64,000 nt of DNA from JACVRW01 sp963812415 (lineage in GTDB: Bacteria > Actinomycetota > Thermoleophilia > Solirubrobacterales > Thermoleophilaceae). Within the stretch, counting starts at the first letter, position 1, and the number at the start of each line of letters is the position of its first letter. Both the position numbers and the translations under genes were made by a program. The notes under the pieces are model-generated. The model saw only the letters and a program-made list of their open reading frames with translations. It did no database searches and was not told the DNA's origin. The stretch covers positions 1 to 64,000 of the forward strand of contig CAWEVH010000034.1 in assembly GCA_963812415.1 (NCBI GenBank), read 5' to 3'. Below are positions 52,317 through 62,286 of the stretch, piece after piece.

Positions 52317-53796
52317 TCACAGCGCCGGCCACGTGTGGACCGGCTCGTTGGAGTGCATGTGGTCCCGGTAGCGCACGGTGAGCTCGCGCAGCGCGGCCTG
52401 GCGCTCGAGCCCGCGCTCGCCGTAGAGGCGCTGGAACGAGGCGGCCTGCCAGGCGGCGCCGTTCGTGAGCCCGACGCAGCGACGCTCGACGATCCCGAGC
52501 AGGCGGTCGCGGTCCGCGCCGGCCACGCCGGCGCGTTCGAGACCGGCGTGCGCCATCGGCAACAGCTTGCGCAGCACCAGCTCGGCGGCGGGCACCTCGC
52601 CCACGCCCGGCCAGTAGACGCGCGCCTCGATGCCGTCGCGAGCCCCCGCGTGCAGGTTGTCCTCCGCCGCCGCGAACGACATCTGCGACCACACCGGCCG
52701 CTCGTCCTCGGTCAGGGCGCGCACCAGGCCGTAGTAGAAGGCGGCGTTGGCGAGGATGTCGACCACGGTCGGGCCGGCCGGCAGGAGACGGTTCTCCACG
52801 CGCACGTGCGGCCGCCCGCGCACGACGTCGTAGATCGGGCGGTTCCAGCGGTAGATCGTGCCGTTGTGGAGGCGCAGCTCGCCGAGCCCGGGGACGTCTC
52901 CGCGCTCCAGGGTCTCGACCGGGTCCTCGTCGTCGCACTCCGGCAGGAGCGCCGGGAAGTAGCGGACGTTCTCCTCGAACAGGTCGAAGATCGACGTGAT
53001 CCAGCGCTCGCCGAACCAGACCCGCGGTCGCACGCCCTGGGCCTTGAGCTCCTCCGGGCGCGTGTCGGTGGCCTGCTCGAAGAGCGCGATGCGGGTCTCC
53101 CGCCAGAGCTCCTTGCCGAAGAAGAAGGGCGAGTTGGCGGCCACGGCCACCTGCACGCCCGCGATCGCCTGGGACGCGTTCCAGTAGGACGCGAACGCCT
53201 CGGGGTCGACCTGCTGGTGCAGCTGCACGCTCGTGCAGGCGGCCTCGGGGGCGATCGTGTCGGCGAAGGTCTGGAGCCGCTCCGGCCCGTTGATCGAGAT
53301 CTCGAGGTCCTCGCCGCGGGCGGCGAAGATCTGCTCGTTGAGGAGCCGGTAGCGGCCGCTTTCGGAGAAGCTCTCGGCCGTCAGGTGCTGCTGCGTGGAT
53401 CGTCGGCAGGATCCCGATGAGCATCATGTGGCCACCCACCGGCCGCGCGCGATCCTCCCCCTCGTTCAGGCTCTGCCGGATCCCCGCCTCGAGCTCGCTG
53501 AAGACTCCGCCCTCGAGCAGGCCCGGGGGGATGTTGATCTCGACGTTGAACTGTCCGAGCTCGGTCTGGAAGGCCGCGTTCGCGATCGCCTCCAGCACCG
53601 CGTGGTTGATCATCGCTGGATCGCCGGCGTCGTCGGTCAGATTCAGCTCGATCTCGAGGCCGAACGAGCGCCGCTCGTCGTCGAAACGCGACTCGTGCAG
53701 CATGCGGGCGAACACGTCGAGGCAGCTGCGCACCTTGGTCCGGTAGCGCTGCCGGTCATCCCGGCTGAAGACCTTCGCGGCGACTTCTTGTCCCAC
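52317..53796 (-). CDS. Glutamate-cysteine ligase family protein, one frameshift
   Basis: ATP-dependent carboxylate-amine ligase of about 490 residues, related to GshA/EgtA. The N-terminal part has SFGLEIELNLTDDAGDPAMI and GQFNVEINIPPGLL, the active-site strands; after a one-base insertion near 53390 the frame continues with GEDLEISINGPERL, then SVQLHQQVDPEAFASYWNA, VAVAANSPFFFGKELWRETR and LPAGPTVVDILANAAFYYG. It may make gamma-glutamylcysteine for ergothioneine or another thiol; mycothiol producers use it for the former. GTG start at 53796. Confidence 0.85.
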
Positions 53797-53838
53797 GGCA
53801 GCTTCACGCTACCCGGAATCGCCGCACCTGTCTCCTTT

Positions 53839-54234
53839 CTAGCCTGCGGCCAGCCGCGCCTCGACGCTCACGGCCCGGCCGTCGCTGAAGGTCCACGAAT
53901 GGCTGAACGGGCCCCCGAGCGGCATCTTGCTCCGCCGTCCGCGGGCGCGGATCACGCCGCTCACGAGGAACACCCCGGGTTCGGTCTCCTCGATCCGCTC
54001 GGCCTCGTAGCGAAACTCCGAGAAGTCCTCCTCGAGGCCCTCGACGAAGACCGCGAAGTCCCGCACGCCGTGGAGCACGCGGTCGCCGATCTCCGGGGAG
54101 ATGCGTGCCTGGACGTCGGGGGCCATCACCTCCGCCGCCGCGGCCAGGCCCTCGGCGCGCGGGCCGACGGCGGTCCAATCGATTCCGTAGAGGCTGCGGA
54201 GCCGGTCCGCGTCGCCCGGGCCAGGGGGCATCAC
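53839..54234 (-). CDS. SnoaL/NTF2-like protein
   Basis: A 131-residue protein with the NTF2-like pattern: DADRLRSLYGIDWTAV, VMAPDVQARISPEIGDRVLHG, FSEFRYEAERIEETEPGVFL and SHSWTFSDGRAVSVEARL. Function unknown. Either of two adjacent ATGs (54234, 54231) may start it. The FMN reductase gene lies 44 bases upstream on the same strand. Confidence 0.82.
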   Translation of the reverse strand: MMPPGPGDADRLRSLYGIDWTAVGPRAEGLAAAAEVMAPDVQARISPEIGDRVLHGVRDFAVFVEGLEEDFSEFRYEAERIEETEPGVFLVSGVIRARGRRSKMPLGGPFSHSWTFSDGRAVSVEARLAAG

Positions 54235-54277
54235 TGGCGAGTATCGCCGCCCAGTCCCCTCCCGGCAAGCAATTCGC

Positions 54278-54835
54278 TCAGGCCACCTGCCCGACGGCCA
54301 CGCCGGTCTCCTCGAGCAGACGCTCCGTCACGGCGCTGAGCGCCGCCTGCAGCTCTCGGTCGCGGAGCCGGCCGTCCGCCTCGAAGGCGAGGTGCGCGCT
54401 CGGCACCGGCAGCTCCTCGTCGATCGGGCGCGCACCGGCCGCCGTCAGGACCCTTCGCACCTCCGCCTGCGCCCACACGCCGCCGAAGAGGCTGGTGCTG
54501 GCGCCGATCACGGCGGCCGGCTTGGCGCGCAGCGCGTTGTCCGGGAACGGCCGCGAGGCCCAGTCGAGGGCGTTCTTGAGCTGTCCCGGGATCGAGTGGT
54601 TGTACTCGGGCGTGGCGATCAGGACCGCGTCCGCCCGCTGGAGCGCCGCGCGCAGGTCCTCCACTGCGGCCGGAGCGGCGTCGCCGTCGAGGTCCTCGTT
54701 GAACGGCGGAACCAGCTCGAGGCCCGACCACTCCTCGAACTCGACCCCCGCGGGGAGTCCGCGTGCGGCCGCGGCGAGCAGCCTGCGGTTGTGAGACTCC
54801 CGCCGCAGGCTGCCCGAGATGCCGAGGACCCGCAC
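54278..54835 (-). CDS. NADPH-dependent FMN reductase
   Basis: Flavodoxin-fold quinone or FMN reductase of 185 residues: MRVLGISGSLRRESHNRRLL binds the FMN phosphate, and ADAVLIATPEYNHSIPGQLK with NALDWASRPF is the family core motif. Close to the YceI gene upstream (5 bases), so probably in one operon with it. Confidence 0.93.
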   Translation of the reverse strand: MRVLGISGSLRRESHNRRLLAAAARGLPAGVEFEEWSGLELVPPFNEDLDGDAAPAAVEDLRAALQRADAVLIATPEYNHSIPGQLKNALDWASRPFPDNALRAKPAAVIGASTSLFGGVWAQAEVRRVLTAAGARPIDEELPVPSAHLAFEADGRLRDRELQAALSAVTERLLEETGVAVGQVA

Positions 54836-54839
54836 GGCC

Positions 54840-55388
54840 CTAGCCCTCGCTGATGAGCTCGAGCTGGACGGTCAGCTCGACCTCGTAGCCGAGCACGTCG
54901 CCGCCGTTCGGGAGGGGCATCTGCCAGCCCATGCCCCAATCGCGGCGGTCGACGGTCGCCCTCAGGTCGAGCGCGGTGCGTGTGAGGCCGTAGGGGTCCT
55001 CGACCGGCGGCTCGTAGCTGCCCGTGGCCGTCAGCGGCCGCGAGATGCCCTTGATCTCGAGCTCGCCGTCGACGCGCGCCCGGCCGTCCTCGTCGAGCTC
55101 GACGGAGGTGGAGCGGAACACGATCTCCGGATGGTTGCCCGCGTCGAAGAAGTCCTCGCCGTTCACCACGTGCTCGCGGAACTCCGGCGGGTTGCTGATC
55201 GAGATGGACTCGGCGCGCGCGCGACCCTCGAGCGACAGCCCCGCGTCGTCGCCCACGAGGCGCGCCTCGACGTCGCCGAAGCCCGCCCGGAAGGTCGAGA
55301 CCTTCATGTGCTTGACGGCGAACATGAACGACGAGTGGTTGGGGTCGGCGATGAAGGTCCCGGTGAATGGCTGCGTCTGTACCGGCAT
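54840..55388 (-). CDS. YceI-family protein
   Basis: Lipocalin-like barrel of 182 residues that binds a polyisoprenoid chain in known members. Features are FIADPNHSSFMFAVKHMKVS, FREHVVNGEDFFDAGNHPEI and VDGELEIKGISRPLT. No signal peptide, so it is cytoplasmic here. The start at 55388 has AAAGGAG upstream. It is divergent from a TetR gene with two operator-like repeats between. Confidence 0.93.
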   Translation of the reverse strand: MPVQTQPFTGTFIADPNHSSFMFAVKHMKVSTFRAGFGDVEARLVGDDAGLSLEGRARAESISISNPPEFREHVVNGEDFFDAGNHPEIVFRSTSVELDEDGRARVDGELEIKGISRPLTATGSYEPPVEDPYGLTRTALDLRATVDRRDWGMGWQMPLPNGGDVLGYEVELTVQLELISEG

Positions 55389-55402
55389 GTGTGCGCTCCT
55401 TT

Positions 55403-55455
55403 CGGACTGTGGTCCGGTTAGATTCGGTGCGGAAGCATAGCGGACTCCGGTCCGG
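55403..55455. promoter_or_regulatory. Paired TetR operator candidates
   Basis: Two inverted repeats of the form CGGACTnnGGTCCGG, at 55403-55417 (GT centre) and 55441-55455 (CC centre), 38 bases apart. They fill the gap between divergent yceI-type and tetR-type genes, each near one start, and could bind the TetR protein to control both. Confidence 0.75.
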
Positions 55456-55497
55456 ATGTCACAATGGACCTGCACATGCCCGCTACCCGACCTCCCG

Positions 55498-56100
55498 ATG
55501 ACCACGACGATCCTCTCCCTGAACGGAGATCTCGAGCCGCGCGAGCGGTCCGACGCCGCCCGCAACCGGCGGCGGATCCTGGACGCCGCGGAGCGCCTGT
55601 TCGCCGAGTTCGGGCCGGACAACGTGTCCATGGACGACATCGCCCGGGCGGCGGGAGTCGGCAAGGGCACGCTGTTCCGCCGCTTCGGCGACCGGGCGAA
55701 CCTGGCGCGCTCGGTGCTCTCGAGCCACGAGGCCGCCTTTCAGGAGGCCCTCATCCGCGGCGCGCCCCCGCTGGGACCGGGGGCGCCGGCGGCCGAGCGG
55801 CTCGTCGCCTTCGGCCGCGGCATGCTCGGCCTCGTGGACGCCCACCGCGACCTGCTGCTCGCGGCCGAGACGGGATCGCTGTGCGGCCGCTACCGCGCGG
55901 GGCCGTACGCGTCCTACCGCTTCTACGTGCGCACGCTGCTCGAGGAGGCGGCGCCTGCCGTCGACCCCGAGTACACCGCCGATGCCGTGCTCGCGACGCT
56001 CGGCGCCGAGTTCGTGGCCTACCTGCGCCGCGACCGCGAGATGTCGCTCGAACAGGTGGCGGCGGGGTACGAGGCGCTCGTCCGGGCGCTCGTCGAGTGA
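55498..56100 (+). CDS. TetR-family regulator
   Basis: Repressor of 200 residues. The helix-turn-helix reads RILDAAERLFAEFGPDNVSM and DDIARAAGVGKGTLFRRFGD; the C-terminal ligand domain is helical. ATG at 55498 is preferred over 55456 because it begins at the usual distance before the DNA-binding domain. It overlaps the nitronate monooxygenase gene by GTGA and is divergent from the YceI gene. Confidence 0.93.
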   Translation: MTTTILSLNGDLEPRERSDAARNRRRILDAAERLFAEFGPDNVSMDDIARAAGVGKGTLFRRFGDRANLARSVLSSHEAAFQEALIRGAPPLGPGAPAAERLVAFGRGMLGLVDAHRDLLLAAETGSLCGRYRAGPYASYRFYVRTLLEEAAPAVDPEYTADAVLATLGAEFVAYLRRDREMSLEQVAAGYEALVRALVE

Positions 56101-57134
56101 GCGCGGTCCTTCGCTCGCTGGAGCATCCGATCGTGCAAGCGCCGATGGGCGGCGGGCCCTCGACGCCCGAGCTCGCCGCCGCGGTGGCGGAGGCCGGCGG
56201 GCTCGGCTTCCTCGCCGCCGGCTACCAGGCGGCCGAGGCGGTGCGTGCCGACATCGAGAACGTGCGCCGGCACACGCCGCGGCCGTTCGGTGTCAATCTG
56301 TTCGCCCCGCCGGGACAGGCGGCCCTCGCGGGCGAGGTCGAGCGCTTCGCCGCCTCGCTGCGCGGCGAGACGGAGCGCTACGGCGCGCCCCTCGGCGAGC
56401 CGCGCCATGACGACGACGGCTTGGACGCCAAGCTCGCGCTGGTCTGCGAGCTCGAGGTGGCGGTGGTCTCCTTCACGTTCGGGTGTCCGGCACCTGAGGT
56501 GGTGGCGCGGCTGCACGACGCGGGCTGCGAGGCCTGGATCACGGTCACCACGCCTGCCGAGGCACAGGCCGCGGCGGAGGGCGGCGCCGACGTCCTGGTC
56601 GTCCAGGGCGTCGAGGCGGGCGGCCACCGCGGGAGCTTCGACGATTCGGCGCCCGGCGAGCTGGGCTTGCTCGCGCTGCTCCAGCTGGTGAGCGCGGAGC
56701 TCGAACTGCCGCTCGTCGCCACCGGCGGCATCGCCACCGGGCGCGGGGTGGCCGCCGTGCTGGCCGCTGGCGCCGCGGCGGCCCAGCTCGGCACCGCCTT
56801 CATGCTCTGCCCGGAGGCCGCCACGGTCCCCGCCCATCGCGCCGCGGTCGAGGGCAGCGGCGAGACAGCACTCACGCGCGCCTTCACCGGCCGCACGGCG
56901 CGCGGCGTGGTCAATCGCTGGATGCGCGAGCACGCCGACCGCGCGCCCAGCGCCTACCCCGACGTGCACCACCTCACGGCGCAGGTCCGCGCGGCCGCTC
57001 GCGAGCAGGGCGACGCGGACGGCTTCCACCTCTGGGCCGGACAGGCGCACGCGCTGGCCGAGCCAATCCCCGCGGGCGAGCTCGTCCGGCGCCTCGCCGC
57101 CGAGGCGCGCGAGGCGCTACGACCGCCTGGCTAG
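56097..57134 (+). CDS. Nitronate monooxygenase family protein
   Basis: FMN-dependent TIM-barrel enzyme of 345 residues, related to 2-nitropropane dioxygenase. It has PIVQAPMGGGPSTPELAAAV, GGLGFLAAGYQ, VLVVQGVEAGGHRGSF with the catalytic His region, PLVATGGIATGRGVAAVLAA and AQLGTAFMLCPEA. GTG at 56097 overlaps the tetR stop, so TetR may regulate it. It converges on the methyltransferase gene with an 18-base overlap. Confidence 0.93.
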   Translation: MSAVLRSLEHPIVQAPMGGGPSTPELAAAVAEAGGLGFLAAGYQAAEAVRADIENVRRHTPRPFGVNLFAPPGQAALAGEVERFAASLRGETERYGAPLGEPRHDDDGLDAKLALVCELEVAVVSFTFGCPAPEVVARLHDAGCEAWITVTTPAEAQAAAEGGADVLVVQGVEAGGHRGSFDDSAPGELGLLALLQLVSAELELPLVATGGIATGRGVAAVLAAGAAAAQLGTAFMLCPEAATVPAHRAAVEGSGETALTRAFTGRTARGVVNRWMREHADRAPSAYPDVHHLTAQVRAAAREQGDADGFHLWAGQAHALAEPIPAGELVRRLAAEAREALRPPG

Positions 57135-57713
57135 CCGGTAGATGCTGGGCTGTGCCCGCCGCACCGGAGGGGGCATGTCCTCGGTCACGACCGACCGGAC
57201 GTCCTCGAGCTCCCAGCCCTCCCCCAGCAGCGCGACGACGTGCTCGCGGTCCATCCCGCGCGGCAGCAGCATCCTGCGTGCCGCCTTGAACGCGAGCAGC
57301 AACAACCTGGCCCCCGGCGCGGCGAGCTCGGTCAGGCCGGCCGCCGCGCCGCGGCGCGCTGGATCGGGCAGGCCGTGCATGCAGCCGAAGTCGTAGACGA
57401 GCGTGTAGCCCGGCTCCAGCCCGAGCCGTCCCAGGTCCGCCACGTCGCCCTGGACCCACTGCACCTCGACGCCCTCGTCGAGCCCGCGCTGCCTGGCCCG
57501 CGCGAGCGCCTTGTCGACGAAGTCGACGGCCGTGACCCGCCAGCCGTTCCGCGCCAGGTGGACGGCGTCGCGCCCGGAGCCGCAGCCGATGTCGAGGGCG
57601 CGCCCGGGCTCGAGCGCCAGCGGCCCCTCGAACAGCGGTCGCCACTGCTCCTCGAAGTCCCGCCGCTCCCAGGGGGCGAGCCCCAGCGCGTACATCAGGC
57701 GGTAGGGAACCAT
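57117..57713 (-). CDS. SAM-dependent methyltransferase
   Basis: Class I methyltransferase of 198 residues. Motif I is ALDIGCGSGRDAVHLARNGW, motif II VTAVDFVDKALARARQR and the post-motif VQWVQGDVADLGRL. The substrate is unknown; the MYALGLAPWERRDFEEQW start is common in thiopurine/tellurite-like methyltransferases of actinobacteria. Confidence 0.9.
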   Translation of the reverse strand: MVPYRLMYALGLAPWERRDFEEQWRPLFEGPLALEPGRALDIGCGSGRDAVHLARNGWRVTAVDFVDKALARARQRGLDEGVEVQWVQGDVADLGRLGLEPGYTLVYDFGCMHGLPDPARRGAAAGLTELAAPGARLLLLAFKAARRMLLPRGMDREHVVALLGEGWELEDVRSVVTEDMPPPVRRAQPSIYRLARRS

Positions 57714-57716
57714 CGC

Positions 57717-58154
57717 CTACGAATTGTCCAGCGCTCGCTCCAGATTGTCGAACGCCTTGCCCCAGCCGTCCTCGTGGGAACGGACGGACTCCTCGTCCCA
57801 GAGGCCGCTGTGGGTGAACGAGACCGTCGTGACGCCGTCCTCCTCCTCGAGGTCGACCTCGATCAGCTGCCGCGTGTCGTTGCCGTCCCAGAGCCACGTG
57901 AACGCCAGGCGGTGCGGCGGCTCGATCTCCGTGTAATGGCCGCCCCCGCCGTACTCGCTGCCGTCGTGCGGGTTGCGCATGACCACCCGGACGACGCCGC
58001 CCACCCGCAGGTCGATCTCGGCCACCGTCGTCTCCCAGTCGTGCTCGGCGTGCCACCAGCGCCGGATCACCTCCTCGCTCGTCCAGGCGTCGAACACCGC
58101 TTGGGCGGGCGCCCGGAACGCGCGCTGCATGCGCAGCGTCGAGCCGCTCGTCAT
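57717..58154 (-). CDS. SRPBCC (AHSA1-like) domain protein
   Basis: A 145-residue START-fold protein: LRMQRAFRAPAQAVFDAWTS, RWWHAEHDWETTVAEIDLR, GGGGHYTEIEPPHRLAFTWL and the C-terminal SHEDGWGKAFDNLERAL. It follows a DUF899 gene and an ArsR gene on the same strand, a frequent stress-type cluster in actinobacteria. Confidence 0.92.
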   Translation of the reverse strand: MTSGSTLRMQRAFRAPAQAVFDAWTSEEVIRRWWHAEHDWETTVAEIDLRVGGVVRVVMRNPHDGSEYGGGGHYTEIEPPHRLAFTWLWDGNDTRQLIEVDLEEEDGVTTVSFTHSGLWDEESVRSHEDGWGKAFDNLERALDNS

Positions 58155-58155
58155 C

Positions 58156-58831
58156 TCACGCGGAGTCGCCGTTGTAGGCGTCGTGGTAGTTCCACCACTG
58201 GTAGGGCGGCCCCTGCGGGTAGCCCTTGGGCGAGTCCTCCCACTCCTCCTGGCGGCCGAGGGCGGTGATGTCGAGGTAGGCCCAGGTGCTGCCCATCGCC
58301 TCGTCGCCACGGCTGTCGATGAAGTACGTGCGGAAGACCTCGTCGCCCTCGCGGATGAAGGCGTTGGTGCCGTGCCACTCGTCCACCCCGAAGTCGACGT
58401 CGAAGTCGTCGGTGATCGTGTACCACGGCATCGGCCAGCCCATGTCGCGCCTTCAGGCGCCGGATGTTCTCCTGCGGCGCGCGCGAGACGAACGCAAGGG
58501 TCGTGTCGCGGGCGTTCAGGTGAGCGAGGTGGGCCACCTGGTCGGCGAGGAACGAGCAGCCGCCGCAGCCGCGCTCGGGCCAGCCCGCCACGCCGGGCTC
58601 GAAGAAGAAGCGGTAGACGATCAGCTGACGGCGCCCGTCGAAGAGATCGACCAGGCTCGCTGGGCCGTCCGGGCCCTCGAAGGCGTAGTCCTTCTCGACC
58701 TTCATCCTCGGCATGCGCCGGCGCTCGGCGGCGAGCGCGTCCTTCGCGCGGGTCACCTCCTTCTCCTTGACGAGAAGCTCCTCGCGCGCGGCCTCCCACT
58801 CCTGCGGCGAGACGACCGGGGGTGTGTCCAT
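58156..58831 (-). CDS. DUF899 thioredoxin-like protein, one frameshift
   Basis: About 225 residues of the DUF899 family, a thioredoxin fold. The N-terminal helix is EWEAAREELLVKEKEVTRAK, then DYAFEGPDGPASLVDLFDGR, and RGCGGCSFLADQVAHL with a CGGC pair that could be a redox site. One extra base at about 58447 shifts the frame; it goes on with MGWPMPWYTITDDFDVDFGV and ALGRQEEWEDSPKGYPQGPP. ATG at 58831 overlaps the ArsR stop by one base. Confidence 0.85.
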
Positions 58832-59142
58832 CACGACTTGTCCTCCTTCAGGTACTCGTCGACCACGTCGAACAGGCGCCCCCACAGGGCGCGCTGGCGA
58901 TCCATCCAATCGCCCGCTTCGTCCATCGCCCGAGTGTCGAGCGAGAGCACGTGCGTCCGGCCGTCGATCACGCGGTTCACGACGCCGGTCTGCTCCAGCA
59001 CCTTCAGATGCTTGGAGATCGCCGGCTTGGATACGCCGAAGCCGGCGGTGGCGTCGCTCACGGTCGCCGGCCCGACGGCGAGACGCTCGACGATGCCGCG
59101 GCGAATCGGATGCGACAGCGCCTTGAACGGATCATTAACCAC
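58831..59142 (-). CDS. ArsR-family regulator
   Basis: Winged-helix repressor of 103 residues: FKALSHPIRRGIVERLAVGP and ATAGFGVSKPAISKHLKVLE hold the helix-turn-helix. No cysteines, so no metal site. It leads an operon with DUF899 and SRPBCC genes. A 16-base palindrome overlaps its GTG start, so it may repress itself. Confidence 0.92.
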   Translation of the reverse strand: MVNDPFKALSHPIRRGIVERLAVGPATVSDATAGFGVSKPAISKHLKVLEQTGVVNRVIDGRTHVLSLDTRAMDEAGDWMDRQRALWGRLFDVVDEYLKEDKS

Positions 59143-59150
59143 TTGGTTAA
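59135..59150. promoter_or_regulatory. Palindromic ArsR operator candidate
   Basis: TTAACCACTTGGTTAA is a near-perfect inverted repeat (TTAACCA-CT-TGGTTAA) that covers the GTG start of the ArsR gene at 59142; it is AT-rich against the GC-rich background, as for the other ArsR site at 35361-35374. Confidence 0.7.
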
Positions 59151-59205
59151 CGTTAGCAGGGAGGGTTGGGAGCGGGTCTCAGGGCGACTCGCGCCGCGAA
59201 CCCGG

Positions 59206-59463
59206 CTATTCGGGGCCGATCACCACCAGCGCGCGCTCGTCGCCCCAGCACGCCGTCAGTTCGCCGGTCCGGACGTCATGGACGATGCTCCGCGGCTGCT
59301 CGAGCTTTGCGTTCGCGAGCAGCTCGACGAACGCTCCATGACTCGCGACGAGCCGTGCGATGGCCGGAGGGACCGGCCGGCGGCTCCTCGCCAACGTTCG
59401 GCCATCTCGGCGACCGCCTCGGGGGACCAGGAGAACGTCCTGGAGCCGTTGCCAAACCCGCAC
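59206..59463 (-). pseudogene. Hypothetical protein, probably frameshifted
   Basis: The last 55 codons read as protein (PPAIARLVASHGAFVELLAN, AKLEQPRSIVHDVRTGELTA, DERALVVIGPE). Upstream the better coding signal is in another frame (FGNGSRTFSWSPEAVAEMAE), with a change near 59365-59400. I do not recognise the family. Confidence 0.4.
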
Positions 59464-59560
59464 GTACGGCGCGATGCGGTTGCGAGATCGAACCTAACGC
59501 GGGTGGCACCCTGGACGCAACGGGCTTCGGGTCAGGCGAACCTTCCTCGGTCGGCAGCGC

Positions 59561-60418
59561 TCATTGACGCGGGGGCCCTTCGGCAGTGTGTTCGACGATC
59601 GCACGGGAGATGCGTTCCCAGTCGGCTCGATCGACCCCGTGACCGGCACCATCGAGCCGCTGCAGCCTGGCGTCGGGGATCTCCAACGCCAGTGCCTCCC
59701 CGTGCGCGACCGGGAACATCGGATCCGCGGTGCCGTGGATGACCAGGGCGGGCGCGCGGATCGAAGACAGTGGATTGCGTTGCCCGCCCTCGTCCGGGAT
59801 GACGTCATGGTTCTGGAGGGCGGCGAAGTTGCGCGCGCGCGCGACGTCGCGGCGCACGAGCTCTCGAGCCGCCGCCTCATCGAACTGCCGCTGGCCACCG
59901 GCTAGCACGCGCGAGTAGTCGACCAGGTAGGCGATCACGGAGTCCGCGTCCGACCAGTCGACCTCGGCGCTCGACACGAATCGCCCGAACGCCTCGGTCG
60001 GCGCGGGCAGCTCGCGATCAACCGGGACGGCCGGCGAGCTGCTGATGAGGACGAGTGAAACGACGCGCTCGGGGAAGTCGAGCGCGAGCAGCTGCGCAAA
60101 CGCCGCGCCTGCTGAGACGCCGACCAGGTGCGCGGCGGGGACCCCGAAGCCGTCGAGCACTCCCGCAGCGTCCGCGATCAGATCGTCCCCCGTGTACTCA
60201 GGGCGGCCCGGGTCGTAGCTGACCGAGCGGCCCGTGTCGCGGTGGTCGTAGCGGATCACGAACCGCCCGGCATCGGCGAGCATCCCGCAGAAGCCGTCCT
60301 CCCACCAGAGCATCGAGGCCCCGATGCCCGTGATGAGCAGGATCGGTGGATCGGCCGGATCACCGAACGCCTCCGCGCACAGCTCGACGCCATTGGCTTC
60401 GATCATCCGCTCAGCCAC
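59561..60418 (-). CDS. Alpha/beta hydrolase
   Basis: Hydrolase of 285 residues. The nucleophile elbow is LVGVSAGAAFAQ (GVSAG), with the acid in VIHGTADPMFPV and the histidine in DGAGHGVDRADW; LITGIGASMLWWE forms the oxyanion loop. DHRDTGRSV matches the epoxide-hydrolase/aclacinomycin-methylesterase-like group. It lies just behind the deleted NCS1 permease gene on the same strand. Confidence 0.93.
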   Translation of the reverse strand: MAERMIEANGVELCAEAFGDPADPPILLITGIGASMLWWEDGFCGMLADAGRFVIRYDHRDTGRSVSYDPGRPEYTGDDLIADAAGVLDGFGVPAAHLVGVSAGAAFAQLLALDFPERVVSLVLISSSPAVPVDRELPAPTEAFGRFVSSAEVDWSDADSVIAYLVDYSRVLAGGQRQFDEAAARELVRRDVARARNFAALQNHDVIPDEGGQRNPLSSIRAPALVIHGTADPMFPVAHGEALALEIPDARLQRLDGAGHGVDRADWERISRAIVEHTAEGPPRQ

Positions 60419-60443
60419 GCTGCTCCTCCGCTCGCCGAAGCCG

Positions 60444-61059
<616 letters not shown>

Positions 61060-61138
61060 ACGTTCCTCGTCAACGCGGCATTCGCTGCGATTGTGTCCGC
61101 TGACGCCAATCGTCAGCAAGTCCCGGTACGGTCGGCGC

Positions 61139-62275
61139 ATGCCTTTGGGTGATCTCGACAGCAGCTTTTCCGGCGATGGAAGGCGGGCGATCAACTTCGG
61201 CGGCACCGACGAGGCGCGCGCGGTGCTTGTGCAGCCCAACGGGAGAATCGTGGTCGCCGGCGGCGGCGGGGCAGCCGGCTCCTTCTGCGTCGCGCGCCTG
61301 CGCGCCAACGGCACGCTCGACACCACGTTCGGCTCGACGGGGAGGCGCAGGATCGCTTTCGGCGGTGAGAACGAGTCGGCCTTCGCCGCGGCGCTGCAGC
61401 CGGATGGCAAGATCGTGCTCGCTGGAGACTCGAGCTTCCGGGTCGCCGTCGCGCGCCTGAACCCCAACGGCTCGCTCGACAAGAGCTTCTCCGGCGATGG
61501 CAAGCGGATCTTCGGCTGGGGTGCGCTGAGCCGCGCCACTGCCGTACTGGTGCTGGGGAACGGCAAGCTCCTGCTCGGGGGCTTCTCCGGGCCCGAGGGC
61601 GGGAACATGCAAGCCGCGCGCCTGAACGCGAACGGCGCACTGGACACGACGTTCGGCACCGGCGGCAGGGCAACGGTCGATTTCGGCGGTGACGACTTCG
61701 CGGTCGCGATGGCGCGTCAGGCCAACGGGCGGATCCTCCTTGCCGGCCGCTCGACGGCGAGCGGGGCCGTGGTCGCTCGCCTGCGTACCAACGGCGCGCC
61801 CGACCCGGACTTCGACGCCGACGGCCGAGTCACGCTGCCGGGCGGCGGCAGCCTGAGCGCCGTGCTGGTGCAGCCCGATCGCAAGATCATCGTGGCGGGC
61901 AACGCGATGGGAAGCGAGCTGATGACCGTCACGCGCCTGATGCCGAACGGCGCGCCCGACACGACGTTCGACGGCGACGGCACGGCAACGATCAACTTCG
62001 GATCACTCGCCGACCTTCTGGGCGACGCGGTGCTGCAGCCGGACGGCAAGATCGTCGTGGCCGGCAGCACGCAGGCCACGGGCGAGTTCGCGGTCGCGCG
62101 CCTCAATCCCAACGGATCGCCGGACGCGACCTTCGGCGGCGACGGCAAGGCGACCGTCAACTTCGGCGTCGCCGCGTTCGGCAACGCGGTCACGCTTCAG
62201 TCGAACGACCGGATCGTCGCGGCTGGCCAGAGGACCGGCGGCGATGACTTCGCGGTAGCACGCCTGCTGGGCTGA
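61139..62275 (+). CDS. Delta-60 repeat protein
   Basis: A 378-residue protein made almost wholly of delta-60 repeats of about 55 residues, each with QPDGKIVLAG, FAVARLNPNGSPDATFGGDG and ATVNFG-type strands; seven units are visible. They predict a beta-propeller or solenoid. ATG at 61139 begins directly with MPLGDLDSSFSGDG, without a signal peptide; the frame stays open upstream, so an export signal could be missed, but the upstream residues do not look like one. Role unknown; such proteins are mostly extracellular. Confidence 0.82.
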   Translation: MPLGDLDSSFSGDGRRAINFGGTDEARAVLVQPNGRIVVAGGGGAAGSFCVARLRANGTLDTTFGSTGRRRIAFGGENESAFAAALQPDGKIVLAGDSSFRVAVARLNPNGSLDKSFSGDGKRIFGWGALSRATAVLVLGNGKLLLGGFSGPEGGNMQAARLNANGALDTTFGTGGRATVDFGGDDFAVAMARQANGRILLAGRSTASGAVVARLRTNGAPDPDFDADGRVTLPGGGSLSAVLVQPDRKIIVAGNAMGSELMTVTRLMPNGAPDTTFDGDGTATINFGSLADLLGDAVLQPDGKIVVAGSTQATGEFAVARLNPNGSPDATFGGDGKATVNFGVAAFGNAVTLQSNDRIVAAGQRTGGDDFAVARLLG

Positions 62276-62286
62276 CTCGGCGAGTG

